From: Acidobacteriota bacterium
Lineage (GTDB): Bacteria; Acidobacteriota; Terriglobia; Terriglobales; Acidobacteriaceae
Reading direction: 5' to 3'
Length of the DNA stretch: 64,000 nt
Assembly (NCBI GenBank): GCA_016196065.1
Contig: JACPYL010000010.1
Span: forward strand, 1,240,001-1,304,000
In this document: in pieces, positions 42,286-50,932 of the stretch
Layout of the letters: every line of letters starts with the position of its first letter
How positions within the stretch are numbered: the first letter of the stretch is position 1
Made by a program: the position numbers and the translations under genes
The notes under the pieces: model-generated
Told to the model about the DNA's origin: nothing
Database searches by the model: none
What the model saw: the letters and a program-made list of their open reading frames with translations, nothing else

Positions 42286-42327
42286 GTCGTTGGTCGTTGG
42301 TCGTTCGTCGTTCGTCGTTCGTCGTTC
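42286..42327 (+). repeat. heptanucleotide tandem repeat, six units
   Basis: Two GTCGTTG units followed by four GTCGTTC units, between mtnP and the PfkB gene. Same unit length (seven bases) as the array at 24265 but a different sequence. Confidence 0.85.
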
Positions 42328-42414
42328 GCAACCAAGCAAATGGGGCGAAGCATGTTTGGTGATCTTTGCCAACGACAAGCGACCATGGACCATCGACATT
42401 ACCCTTGGAGACTC

Positions 42415-43338
42415 ATGAGCATACTGGTAGTTGGTTCGGTTGCGTTTGATACGATCGCCACGCCCTCCGGGCGAGTGGAAAACATTCTTGGCGGAGCGGC
42501 TACGTATTTTTCACTGGCTGCCAGTTACTTCACCGACGTTCGCATGGTTGCTGTTGTCGGAGCTGATTTCACGGCCGAGCATGAGACTGTCCTGAAGAAG
42601 CGTGGTGTGGATACACGTGGAATTGAGCGTACTTCGGGCAAGACCTTCCGCTGGGGCGGTCAATATCTTGACAACCTGAATGAGGCAAAAACCGATTTCA
42701 CGGAACTGAACGTCTTCGAAAAATTTCAGCCCCGCATTCCGAAAGAGTACGCGGACACGAAGTTTTTATTCCTGGCCAACATTCAGCCCACGCTGCAAAA
42801 AGCTGTGCGCGTGGAGATGGATGGAGTGCGCCTCACCGGCTGCGACACCATGAATTTCTGGATTCAAGGAACTCCGAAGGAACTGGCCGAGACCTTGAAA
42901 TTGGTCAACGTGCTCCTGATTAACGACACGGAAACCAAAATGCTTGCGGGCGAGACAAATCTCTTGCGAGCATCTCGTAAAGTGCTGGCGATGGGTCCAC
43001 AGGCTCTCGTTGTGAAGCACGGCGAATACGGTGCAACGATTTTCTTCCGGGAAGGCGCCTTTGGTATCGGACGTCATCCATTTCGTGCCCCGGCCCTACC
43101 CATTGAAGAAGTAAAAGATCCGACCGGCGCTGGAGATTCATTCGCGGGTGGATTTATGGGTTACATCGCTTCCCAGGGAGAGGTCAACCGCGAAGTGTTG
43201 AAGCGAGCCCTCTTCTATGGCGGCGTGATGGGATCGTTCGCGGTGGAACGATTTGGAACCGAGCGGCTCCAGAACTTGACGCGAGAAGAAATTGACGCTC
43301 GCTTTCAGATATTCCGCGAGTTGACGCACCTGGAATAA
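42415..43338 (+). CDS. PfkB-family sugar/nucleoside kinase
   Basis: 307 residues from ATG 42415, with GGAG upstream. PfkB fold: N-terminal VVGSVAFDTIATPSGRVENILGGAATYFSLAAS and the C-terminal catalytic DPTGAGDSFAGGFMGY with the base Asp. Natural substrates range over ribose, adenosine and methylthioribose; directly after mtnP, a role in using the ribose part of methylthioadenosine or in adenosine salvage is likely but not shown. Confidence 0.92.
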   Translation: MSILVVGSVAFDTIATPSGRVENILGGAATYFSLAASYFTDVRMVAVVGADFTAEHETVLKKRGVDTRGIERTSGKTFRWGGQYLDNLNEAKTDFTELNVFEKFQPRIPKEYADTKFLFLANIQPTLQKAVRVEMDGVRLTGCDTMNFWIQGTPKELAETLKLVNVLLINDTETKMLAGETNLLRASRKVLAMGPQALVVKHGEYGATIFFREGAFGIGRHPFRAPALPIEEVKDPTGAGDSFAGGFMGYIASQGEVNREVLKRALFYGGVMGSFAVERFGTERLQNLTREEIDARFQIFRELTHLE

Positions 43339-43432
43339 GGGCAGAGGTTTGAGGTCAGAATGCTGAGGTTAAATCGCCGCGTACCGGCGATGTCTCTTGG
43401 GCAATACTGCGTTTGATTTTTGTAATCGCGCC

Positions 43433-45106
43433 GTGAATTCTCCGACCCAACACAAGTCCGAGTCTGACCTCAAGCTGGTCGCGGCGATCGCGTCCGCCAT
43501 GTCCTTGGGTTCCATTCTCTTCTACTTTCAGCGCGGACAGATTCTGTTGTACGGCGACGCGGTTGCGCACATCAACATCGCGCGTCGAGTCTTTGACTCG
43601 CAAACTCCAGGACTATTGCAGCTGGGAACCGTTTGGCTTCCTCTTCCTCACCTGTTGACGCTACCGTTCATTTTCTCCGATTGGATGTGGCAAACGGGAT
43701 TGGGCGGATCGATTCCGTCCATGATCGCGTATGTACTGGGCGTGATCGGAATATTTCGCCTGACGCGTGACCTCTTCACGAATCATGAGCGGACCCGATC
43801 GGTCGCGGGTAGTGCAGCATGGTTCGCAGCCTTGATCTACGCGGCTAATCCCAACCTGCTCTATCTCCAGGCGACTGCGATGACGGAACCGCTCTATCTC
43901 GCATTGTTCATATGGGCAGCAGTGTACTTCGCGGCGTTCTTGCGACTTTCAGCGGACGAATCGATCCAGGCCAATCAATACAAGCGCTCTCTGTATCGCT
44001 GTGCGCTGTGCCTCGCCGGTGCCGAACTTACGCGCTACGACGGATGGTTTCTTGGTGCAGTAGTTGGGACGTCGATGTTGGTTCTTCTGCGCAGACGCTG
44101 GCAGGATCGTAAGTTCCGAGCAACAGCATTCAAATTTTTGCTGGCTATCGCCGTTGCCCCTATCTTGTGGCTTGGCTACAACGCGGCGGTGTATGGCAAT
44201 GCTTTGGAGTTCGCGAACGGTCCCTATTCCGCCAAGGCTATCGAACGCAAGACGGCGCAGCCCGGATATCCCGCCCATCCCGGTGCGGGCAACGTGATCA
44301 CAGCGGGCAGTTTCTTTCTGAAGTCTGCGCAGCTGAATATGGCGGAAGGGAATTGGGGCAGGATCTGGATCCTGATCGCACTGGCCGGCGCCTACGCCGC
44401 AACTCAACTTCGTGTTCGACTTTTGTTTCTCCTGCTGGCGGTGCCACTCGTCTTTTACGCTCTCTCCATTGCCTACAGTGGGGTCCCGCTTTTTCTCCCG
44501 ACTTGGTGGCCGTTCACCTGGTACAACCTGCGCTATGGTGTGCAGTTGCTGCCGCTCTTCGCGATTTCGGGAGCGTTCGTTGCTTTCGATGTTCTCCCCG
44601 GCGTCGTGCGTGCAATTGCTGCAGGAAAACATTGGCAGGCGTTGCCAGGGCCGGTAACGGTGCTGGTGATCCTTGCGTTGAGCTACTTCTCCGTTTGGCA
44701 CACGCAGCCTCTCTGCTTCACGGAGGCATGGGTCAACTCGCGCACCAAACTGGCCCTGGAATCTTCGGTGTCCCGATCCATCGCTATGCTTCCGCGGGAT
44801 GCGCGATACCTTATGTATATCGGCGATCATGTCGGAGCATTTCAACAGGCGGGAGTGCCTTTGCGGCAAGTTATTAACGAGGGGAATCATCGTCCGTGGA
44901 AAAGGCCTTCTGACCCTGATGGCTTGTGGGAGCTAGCTTTGGCTGACCCCTCTCGTCATGTGGATTTTGTGATCGCCTATGAAGGCGATGCCGTGGATCA
45001 AGCCGTCAATCGAGCTGGGCTTACCCTCTACAAAGAGATTCATGCATCTGGACAACCGAGCGCACGCATCTATGCGGTGGGCAAGGTCCTGAATCAATCG
45101 CGTTAA
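43433..45106 (+). CDS. ArnT/PMT-like membrane glycosyltransferase
   Basis: 557 residues from GTG 43433; TTG 43397 in frame is possible and neither has a good ribosome-binding site. About ten to eleven helices; the first periplasmic loop has YGDAVAHINIARRVFDS, the Asp-containing position used by GT39/GT83 polyprenyl-phosphate sugar transferases. A C-terminal soluble part (about 430-557) follows. Predicted to move sugars from a lipid carrier to an acceptor in the periplasm; acceptor unknown. Confidence 0.8.
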   Translation: MNSPTQHKSESDLKLVAAIASAMSLGSILFYFQRGQILLYGDAVAHINIARRVFDSQTPGLLQLGTVWLPLPHLLTLPFIFSDWMWQTGLGGSIPSMIAYVLGVIGIFRLTRDLFTNHERTRSVAGSAAWFAALIYAANPNLLYLQATAMTEPLYLALFIWAAVYFAAFLRLSADESIQANQYKRSLYRCALCLAGAELTRYDGWFLGAVVGTSMLVLLRRRWQDRKFRATAFKFLLAIAVAPILWLGYNAAVYGNALEFANGPYSAKAIERKTAQPGYPAHPGAGNVITAGSFFLKSAQLNMAEGNWGRIWILIALAGAYAATQLRVRLLFLLLAVPLVFYALSIAYSGVPLFLPTWWPFTWYNLRYGVQLLPLFAISGAFVAFDVLPGVVRAIAAGKHWQALPGPVTVLVILALSYFSVWHTQPLCFTEAWVNSRTKLALESSVSRSIAMLPRDARYLMYIGDHVGAFQQAGVPLRQVINEGNHRPWKRPSDPDGLWELALADPSRHVDFVIAYEGDAVDQAVNRAGLTLYKEIHASGQPSARIYAVGKVLNQSR

Positions 45107-45145
45107 CCCAGCAGGCGCAGGTTACGTAAATAGGGGTGCGTTGCG

Positions 45146-45883
45146 GTGATAGAATCCGCTCAAAATTGGTTTCAGCCTATGCCGACGCTCCATTCCATGA
45201 TGGACCCGATATTCCACGAGATGGGGCATGTGCTCTCGTCTACGCTGGTGCGATTGCTGGTGGCGGCGATCCTCGGCGGATTGATCGGCTTGGAAAGGCA
45301 GTTGCGCCATAAGCCGGCGGGGCTGCGGACGAACATGTTTATCTGTTTCGGCGCGGCGATGTTTACGGTCCTTTCAAGACAACTGGCGGGAACGGAAGCG
45401 GACAGCGCGCGCATTGCGGCGCAGATCATTCCGGGTATTGGTTTCATTGGCGCGGGCTCCATCCTGCATTCGCGCGGCTCGGTGACTGGTTTGACCACAG
45501 CGTCGACGCTGTTTGTGGTAGCGGGGGTCGGGATGGCTGTCGGCGGCGGTTTGTATATCACCGCGGTCTTTGCGACGGTGCTGATTTTGATGGCACTGGC
45601 CGTGCTCGGAAAATTGGAGCGCGACTTCGCGATCAAGACGGCATTGACAACATATGAAGCTACCGGCACGAACGTGGAAGCGATGCTGCGCGAAGTAAAC
45701 CGCATTCTGGAAGATGCAAAATTGACGATGCAGAATGTACATCTCGCCTCGGCAGACGGTCATACTCGACTCACTTTTGGAGTCGACGCCGGAAGTGAGG
45801 ATCGGAATCTGCTGACTCTGCGATTGCACGAATCGAACGTGTTCGGCAGCGTAAAGGCTGTCGGCAGCACGGAACACGAATGA
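45146..45883 (+). CDS. MgtC/SapB family membrane protein
   Basis: 245 residues from GTG 45146 (AGGGG nine bases upstream; ATG 45179 is an alternative). N-terminal MgtC part (45-160): ILGGLIGLERQLRHKPAGLRTNMFICFGAAMFTVLS and QIIPGIGFIGAGSILH, the family signatures, then a cytoplasmic ACT-like domain (KTALTTYEATGTNVEAMLREVNRI). MgtC proteins influence Mg2+ or ATP homeostasis. Overlaps dapF by four bases (ATGA). Confidence 0.92.
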   Translation: MIESAQNWFQPMPTLHSMMDPIFHEMGHVLSSTLVRLLVAAILGGLIGLERQLRHKPAGLRTNMFICFGAAMFTVLSRQLAGTEADSARIAAQIIPGIGFIGAGSILHSRGSVTGLTTASTLFVVAGVGMAVGGGLYITAVFATVLILMALAVLGKLERDFAIKTALTTYEATGTNVEAMLREVNRILEDAKLTMQNVHLASADGHTRLTFGVDAGSEDRNLLTLRLHESNVFGSVKAVGSTEHE

Positions 45884-46671
45884 CCTCGTCTTCTCCACAG
45901 ACCATTTCGTTTACCAAGGCTGCAGCTTGTGGCAATGATTTTCTGATTGTGCAAGGTGCGGCGGTGTCCGGCAACATGGGCGAGATCAGCCGCCGCCTCT
46001 GCGATCGGCATAACGGAGTCGGCGCCGACGGAGTCGAGTGGCTCTTTCCCGATTCCACGGCCGATGTTCGAGCACAGTTGTTCAATGCCGATGGATCCGA
46101 GGCAGAAGTCTCCGGCAATGGCACGCGTTGCGTTGCCGCCTGGCTCAGTTCGCAAACCGGCAAAACCGACGTAACGATTCTGACCGGAGCCGGGACAAAG
46201 GCATGCCGCCTCACTGGACGGCAGAGTGCAACATTCGAATTCGAAGCTGACATGGGCGCGCCCGTCGTGGATGGAGAAACCACGATTGCAATTGGGGGAC
46301 TGGTTGGAACTAAGGTCTCAATGGGGAATCCCCACTTTGTGATCTTTGTGGACAGTTTCGAAGAAGGCTGGCAACGGCTAGCGGCACAGATTGCAGCGCA
46401 ACCTGAATTCCCGCACGGGACCAATGTCGAGTATGTCGCTGTACGCGGACCGAATGAAATCGATATTCGACTCTTCGAGCGCGGCGTGGGCGAAACATTG
46501 TCGTCGGGCACGGGATCCTGCGCATCGGCCATTGCGGCGATTGCCGGCAAGCGAGTTTCGTCTCCGGTGCGTGTCACAGCACCTGGGGGGACGCAAACGG
46601 TTCGTTGGGAAGGCAGTGTTTTTTTGCGCGGCCCGGCGACACTGGTCTGTCGGGGAGAATTCTTCGTTTAA
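45880..46671 (+). CDS. dapF: diaminopimelate epimerase
   Basis: 263 residues, ATG 45880. Both catalytic cysteines are present: Cys84 in SGNGTRCVA and Cys214 in SSGTGSCASA, with the DapF signatures AACGNDFLIV, HNGVGADGV, MGNPHFVIFVD and GTNVEYVAV. It converts LL- to meso-diaminopimelate for lysine and murein. Starts inside the mgtC stop and is followed 12 bases on by the LD-carboxypeptidase, so it belongs to a murein-precursor/recycling group. Confidence 0.96.
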   Translation: MTSSSPQTISFTKAAACGNDFLIVQGAAVSGNMGEISRRLCDRHNGVGADGVEWLFPDSTADVRAQLFNADGSEAEVSGNGTRCVAAWLSSQTGKTDVTILTGAGTKACRLTGRQSATFEFEADMGAPVVDGETTIAIGGLVGTKVSMGNPHFVIFVDSFEEGWQRLAAQIAAQPEFPHGTNVEYVAVRGPNEIDIRLFERGVGETLSSGTGSCASAIAAIAGKRVSSPVRVTAPGGTQTVRWEGSVFLRGPATLVCRGEFFV

Positions 46672-46683
46672 GATCGAAACAGC

Positions 46684-47631
46684 ATGGCCTCGCACTCGCC
46701 ACTCCCGCGAATCAAGCCTCCGGCGCTCCGTCCCGGGGATAAGGTGGGTATTGTCGCCCCCGCGTCAAACATCAAACAGGATTTGCTGGAGCGCGGTTGC
46801 GACGAACTGACCTTCCTCGGGTACGAGCCGTTTTACTTTGATTCCATCCTCGATCAGGATCTGTATTTCGCTGGTTCGGTGGAACGCCGGGCGCGGGAAC
46901 TGGAAGCCATGTTCCTGCAGGATGATGTGCGCGCCATTGTGTGTGCTCGCGGCGGCTACGGGTCGAATTACTTGTTGAATGCCCTCGATATGAGGAAGAT
47001 CGCTTCTCACCCCAAGATTTTTGTTGGCTACAGCGATCTGACGAGCCTGCTGACCTACGTTGCCGATGCAACCGGGATCGTGACGTTTCATGGGCCCATG
47101 GTCACCAAAGATTTCGCCGTAGAAGATGGTGTTGATTTCCCGTCGTGGCAAGGCGCTGTCAACGGGGAGAGCGAGTGGGAGATCGGAGAGTCCGACGCAC
47201 GGCCATTGGTGGCGGGCGAAGCGGAGGGGATTCTATACGGCGGATGCCTTTCGATCCTGGTCTCGTCGCTGGGTACTCCGTACGAGATTCATACTGACGG
47301 GACAATCTTGTTCCTGGAAGATATTGCGGCGAAGCCGTTCCAGATCGATCGCATGCTGATGCATCTGAAGCTGGCGGGAAAGTTGAAAAATGTGCGCGGA
47401 ATCATATTCGGCGAAATGCAGGATTGCCGCCAGAGTGCAGACCAACGCTACACGCTCGAAGAAGTTATCCTGCGCGTCGTGGGCGACCTTGGGATTCCGA
47501 TTGCATTCGGGATGCGGTCAGGGCATGTTTCGCGTGCGAACATTACGCTGCCGATTGGGGTTCGGGCGCGGCTGGCGGTTGGAAACGACGTCACGCTGCG
47601 AATTCTTGAATCAGCTACGGAAAAGGCCTAA
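46684..47631 (+). CDS. S66-family LD-carboxypeptidase
   Basis: 315 residues, ATG 46684. MccF/LdcA family: RGGYGSNYLLNALD, nucleophile Ser in GYSDLTSLL, Glu in LFLEDIAAKPFQIDRML and His in GHVSRANITLPIG. No signal peptide, so it works in the cytoplasm, where LdcA trims murein tetrapeptide to tripeptide. The next gene, mpl, uses that tripeptide; this pairing argues for LdcA rather than the microcin-degrading MccF. Confidence 0.92.
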   Translation: MASHSPLPRIKPPALRPGDKVGIVAPASNIKQDLLERGCDELTFLGYEPFYFDSILDQDLYFAGSVERRARELEAMFLQDDVRAIVCARGGYGSNYLLNALDMRKIASHPKIFVGYSDLTSLLTYVADATGIVTFHGPMVTKDFAVEDGVDFPSWQGAVNGESEWEIGESDARPLVAGEAEGILYGGCLSILVSSLGTPYEIHTDGTILFLEDIAAKPFQIDRMLMHLKLAGKLKNVRGIIFGEMQDCRQSADQRYTLEEVILRVVGDLGIPIAFGMRSGHVSRANITLPIGVRARLAVGNDVTLRILESATEKA

Positions 47632-47643
47632 ACACAAGCGACA

Positions 47644-47665
47644 CGGAAGTCACAAAGGACTTCCG
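47644..47665 (+). other. stem-loop between LD-carboxypeptidase and mpl
   Basis: Perfect eight-base inverted repeat CGGAAGTC/GACTTCCG with a six-base loop (ACAAAG). No T-run follows, so it is not a standard terminator; it could stabilise or attenuate the polycistronic message. Confidence 0.5.
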
Positions 47666-47696
47666 GCTACATCCGCTACACTTACTAAGATTCAAA

Positions 47697-49118
47697 ATGA
47701 AAGCGAATCCAAAACACATTCATTTGATCGGCATCTGCGGCACGGCGATGGCGTCGCTGGCGGGGATGCTGAAGCAGCGCGGATTTCATGTCACTGGCTC
47801 GGATGCTGCGGCTTATCCGCCGATGTCGACGTTTCTGGCGTCGCTCAATATACCGCTGGCTCAGCCCTTCGCTGAAACGAATCTGGCTCCTCGTCCGGAT
47901 CTGGTGGTTGTGGGTAATGCAATCTCACGCGGGAACGTGGAATTGGAGCATGTACTCGACGAACGCATTCCGTTTTGTTCGCTGCCGCAAATCCTGCATG
48001 ACGAATTTCTAGCTGGGAAGGAAGTACTGGTCGTCGCCGGTACGCACGGCAAGACGACGACCACATCGATGTTGGCGTGGATCTTCAAGACCGCTGATTT
48101 GCAGCCTTCATTTCTGATTGGTGGGATCGCCGAAAACTTCGGCAGCAGTTTCGGCCTGAGCGACGGACGCTACTTCATCCTCGAAGGCGACGAATACGAC
48201 ACTGCGTTCTTCGACAAAGGCCCGAAATTTCTGCATTACTTTCCGGACGCAGTCATCCTCACGTCGATCGAGTTCGACCACGCGGATATCTACAAGGATT
48301 TGGACGCGGTGGAGACTGCATTCAAGCGTCTCGTCAACCTGATTCCGCGGCGCGGCAGGATTATTGCGTTTGATACCGGGGACAGCGTGAATCGCTGCCT
48401 GGAAAAATCGCTTTGTCCGCTGGAGCGCTACGGCTCCACCGAACGCGCGACGTGGCAGATTGCGAACCTCAAGTTCGATACCACCAAGACATCTTGGACC
48501 GTTCTTTGTGAAGGACGGCCCTGGGCGGAATTCGAGTTTCCGCTGGCAGGCGAATACAACGTCTGGAACGCGACGGCAGCGGCCGCGATGGCTGCTGACT
48601 ATGGAGTTCCGAAAGAAGTCATCGCCGAAGCCCTGCGAACATTTCAAAGTGTCAGGCGCAGGCTGGAAGTGAAAGCGGAAGTAAAAGGCGTCACCATCAT
48701 CGACGATTTCGCGCATCACCCAACTGCCATCGAGCAGACGTTGCGTGCGCTGCGTGCGCGATATCCTTCAGCACGTTTGTGGGCGGTGCTCGAGCCGCGC
48801 TCGAACACCATGCGCCGCAATGTTCTTCAGGACGCGCTCGCTAGTAGCCTCGCGTTGGCGGATGAAGTGATCATCGCCAACGTTTTCAAGTCGGAAGCCA
48901 TTCCGGAAGCCGAGCGCCTCGACCTGAATCAGGTTGCCGCCGAGATTCAGAAGAAGGGGCGCATCGTAAAGATCATGCCCGATGCCGACGCCATCGTTAC
49001 TGCGATTGCCCCGCAATTACGATCCGGCGATGTGGTAGCGATCCTCTCGAATGGCGGCTTCGGCGGCATTTATGAGAAGCTGCCCGAACGCTTGCGCAAG
49101 TTGAGTGGCGGGGCGTAA
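47697..49118 (+). CDS. mpl: UDP-MurNAc:L-Ala-gamma-D-Glu-meso-DAP ligase
   Basis: 473 residues, ATG 47697. Mur-ligase layout: UDP-binding start IHLIGICGTAMASLAGMLKQRG, ATP loop GTHGKTTTTSML, central EGDEYDTAFFDK and EFDHADIY, and C-terminal IDDFAHHPTAIEQTLRALR. The EGDEYDTAFFDK stretch distinguishes Mpl from MurC. It joins recycled murein tripeptide to UDP-MurNAc. With the carboxypeptidase and dapF just upstream, the local genes make and reuse DAP-containing peptides. Confidence 0.96.
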   Translation: MKANPKHIHLIGICGTAMASLAGMLKQRGFHVTGSDAAAYPPMSTFLASLNIPLAQPFAETNLAPRPDLVVVGNAISRGNVELEHVLDERIPFCSLPQILHDEFLAGKEVLVVAGTHGKTTTTSMLAWIFKTADLQPSFLIGGIAENFGSSFGLSDGRYFILEGDEYDTAFFDKGPKFLHYFPDAVILTSIEFDHADIYKDLDAVETAFKRLVNLIPRRGRIIAFDTGDSVNRCLEKSLCPLERYGSTERATWQIANLKFDTTKTSWTVLCEGRPWAEFEFPLAGEYNVWNATAAAAMAADYGVPKEVIAEALRTFQSVRRRLEVKAEVKGVTIIDDFAHHPTAIEQTLRALRARYPSARLWAVLEPRSNTMRRNVLQDALASSLALADEVIIANVFKSEAIPEAERLDLNQVAAEIQKKGRIVKIMPDADAIVTAIAPQLRSGDVVAILSNGGFGGIYEKLPERLRKLSGGA

Positions 49119-49127
49119 GCCAACCGC

Positions 49128-49841
49128 ATGTTTCGCACAATCCTCATGCTGGCGTTCTGGACCGCGGCTCTGCCGGTGGCGGCGCTGCTCGGATTTCCAT
49201 GGACCTACCTCACGAAAGACGTGAGCTTTCTCTATCGCATGTGCATGTGGGCCGCCTTTACGGGGGTGCGCATTGCAGGCGTGAGAGTACGAACGATTGG
49301 GCTGGAGAAGATTGATCCGACACGGACCTACATTTTCATGTCGAATCACATCTCGAACCTTGATCCACCCATCACGCTGCCGCTGATCCCGCGACGTACA
49401 TCCGTGATGGTGAAGAAAGAATTGTTCAGCTATCCAATCCTGGGCAAGATCATGTCGATCGGCTCGCTCGTTCCGGTTGATCGCGGAAATCGCGACGCCG
49501 GAATCTCAGCCGTGCGCGAAGCGGTGAAAGCAATCCAGCAGGGGCTCAACATGACCATCTACATCGAAGGAAAACGCTCCTTCGATGGCCGCTTGTTGGG
49601 TTTCAAGAAGGGGCCGTTCTATCTGGCGGAAGAATGCAAGGTGCCGGTCGTGCCGATCACGATTTCGGGCACGCAAGAAGTGATGCCGAAAGCGCGCTTT
49701 GCCATCCAGCCGGGAACGGTGACCGTTCAGTTTCACGCACCCATCGAGCCGGCGGACTTCGGCGATCGAGAATGTCTGATGGCGAAAGTGCGGGAAGTCA
49801 TCGACAGCGGGCTGCCCGAAGCATTGCGATCCGCGCCGTAG
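49128..49841 (+). CDS. plsC: 1-acyl-sn-glycerol-3-phosphate acyltransferase
   Basis: 237 residues, ATG 49128, nine bases after the mpl stop. N-terminal membrane helix, then the LPLAT motifs: block I SNHISNLDP (His-x4-Asp), block II region VPVDRGNRDAG, block III YIEGKRSFDGRLLGFKKG and block IV VPVVPITISG. Makes phosphatidic acid from lysophosphatidic acid at the inner membrane. Block III reads EGKRS instead of EGTRS, a common variant. Confidence 0.93.
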   Translation: MFRTILMLAFWTAALPVAALLGFPWTYLTKDVSFLYRMCMWAAFTGVRIAGVRVRTIGLEKIDPTRTYIFMSNHISNLDPPITLPLIPRRTSVMVKKELFSYPILGKIMSIGSLVPVDRGNRDAGISAVREAVKAIQQGLNMTIYIEGKRSFDGRLLGFKKGPFYLAEECKVPVVPITISGTQEVMPKARFAIQPGTVTVQFHAPIEPADFGDRECLMAKVREVIDSGLPEALRSAP

Positions 49842-49845
49842 AAGG

Positions 49846-50850
49846 CTACTCCCGCTCTGAAATTTTCCGCACTGCCTTGGCAATCTCCGGCAACCTGGGA
49901 TAGATCGCTGAACATTTCAGCCACAATTTGAAATCGATTGCTGGTGCCCCGCTGATCATCTTTCCGGCCGGCACATCGTGTGGGATACCGCTCTGGGCAA
50001 TGGCGATGACTCCATCGCCGACGGTGCAGTGCCCCGCAACTCCAACTTGTCCGGCGAGGATGACATTCTTTCCGACATCGGTAGTCCCAGCCAGACCCAC
50101 TTGTGCACAGAGGAGCGTGTCCTCGCCAATCGTGCAGCTATGGCCGATATGGACCATGTTGTCGATCTTGGCGCCGCGCGCGATGTGAGTCTCGCCGACG
50201 CTGGCCCGGTCGATACATGCGTTGGCTTGCACTTCAACATCGTTTTCGATGACGACTTTTCCCGGCTGAACGATCTTGTGCCAATGTCCCACGTCGTCCT
50301 TGGCGAAGCCGAAGCCGTCCGAGCCGATGATCGCTCCGTTCTGCAGAAGGACGTTGTCCCCTAACTCGCAGAACTCCCGTACCATGGCGTGCGCATGCGC
50401 GAAAAAATTGCTGCCAATCTTTGCTCCCCGGTAAATCACGACGTGAGCCAGCAATACGGCGTTGTCGCCGATTTCAACTCCTTCGTCGACCACGACGTAC
50501 GGACTCAGGTGAGCATTCTTGCCAATCTTCGCCGTGGGATGGACCACCGCCGTGGGGTGGATGCCGGGAGCATAGTGGGGCGGTTGGTGGAACAGCGCCA
50601 GAGCTTTTGCCCACGCCAGGTATGGGTTATTGCTGCGCAGCATCGCGGTCGGGATGGCAGGGAAGTCCTCGGCAACAATCACGGCGGAAGCTTTCGTAGT
50701 CTTGGCCGCCGCTGCATATTTTGGGTTGGAGACGAACGTAAGCTGGCCGGGACCGGCTTGCTCAATGCCTGCAACGCCCTGAATTTCCGCGTCGGGAGAG
50801 CCGTTTTCAATCTTCGTGCCAAGCGCCTGGGAGAGCTGAGAAAGTTTCAT
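49846..50850 (-). CDS. lpxD: UDP-3-O-acylglucosamine N-acyltransferase
   Basis: 334 residues, ATG 50850. N-terminal uridine-binding domain (LTFVSNPKYAAAAKTTKASAVIV), then a left-handed beta helix of hexapeptide repeats (about 100-300; IHPTAVVHPTAKIGKNAHLSPY) with the catalytic His in MVHIGHSCTIG, and a C-terminal helix. Third step of lipid A synthesis, so the cell has an LPS-type outer membrane. It stands alone without fabZ or lpxA, unlike the E. coli order. Confidence 0.96.
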   Translation of the reverse strand: MKLSQLSQALGTKIENGSPDAEIQGVAGIEQAGPGQLTFVSNPKYAAAAKTTKASAVIVAEDFPAIPTAMLRSNNPYLAWAKALALFHQPPHYAPGIHPTAVVHPTAKIGKNAHLSPYVVVDEGVEIGDNAVLLAHVVIYRGAKIGSNFFAHAHAMVREFCELGDNVLLQNGAIIGSDGFGFAKDDVGHWHKIVQPGKVVIENDVEVQANACIDRASVGETHIARGAKIDNMVHIGHSCTIGEDTLLCAQVGLAGTTDVGKNVILAGQVGVAGHCTVGDGVIAIAQSGIPHDVPAGKMISGAPAIDFKLWLKCSAIYPRLPEIAKAVRKISERE

Positions 50851-50932
50851 AGGAGTCCACTGGTAAGCAGGAAGATTGTATCGGAATGCCGGCGGGGGTA
50901 ATGCTGCGGACTACGGCGTCACATTGAGAGCC

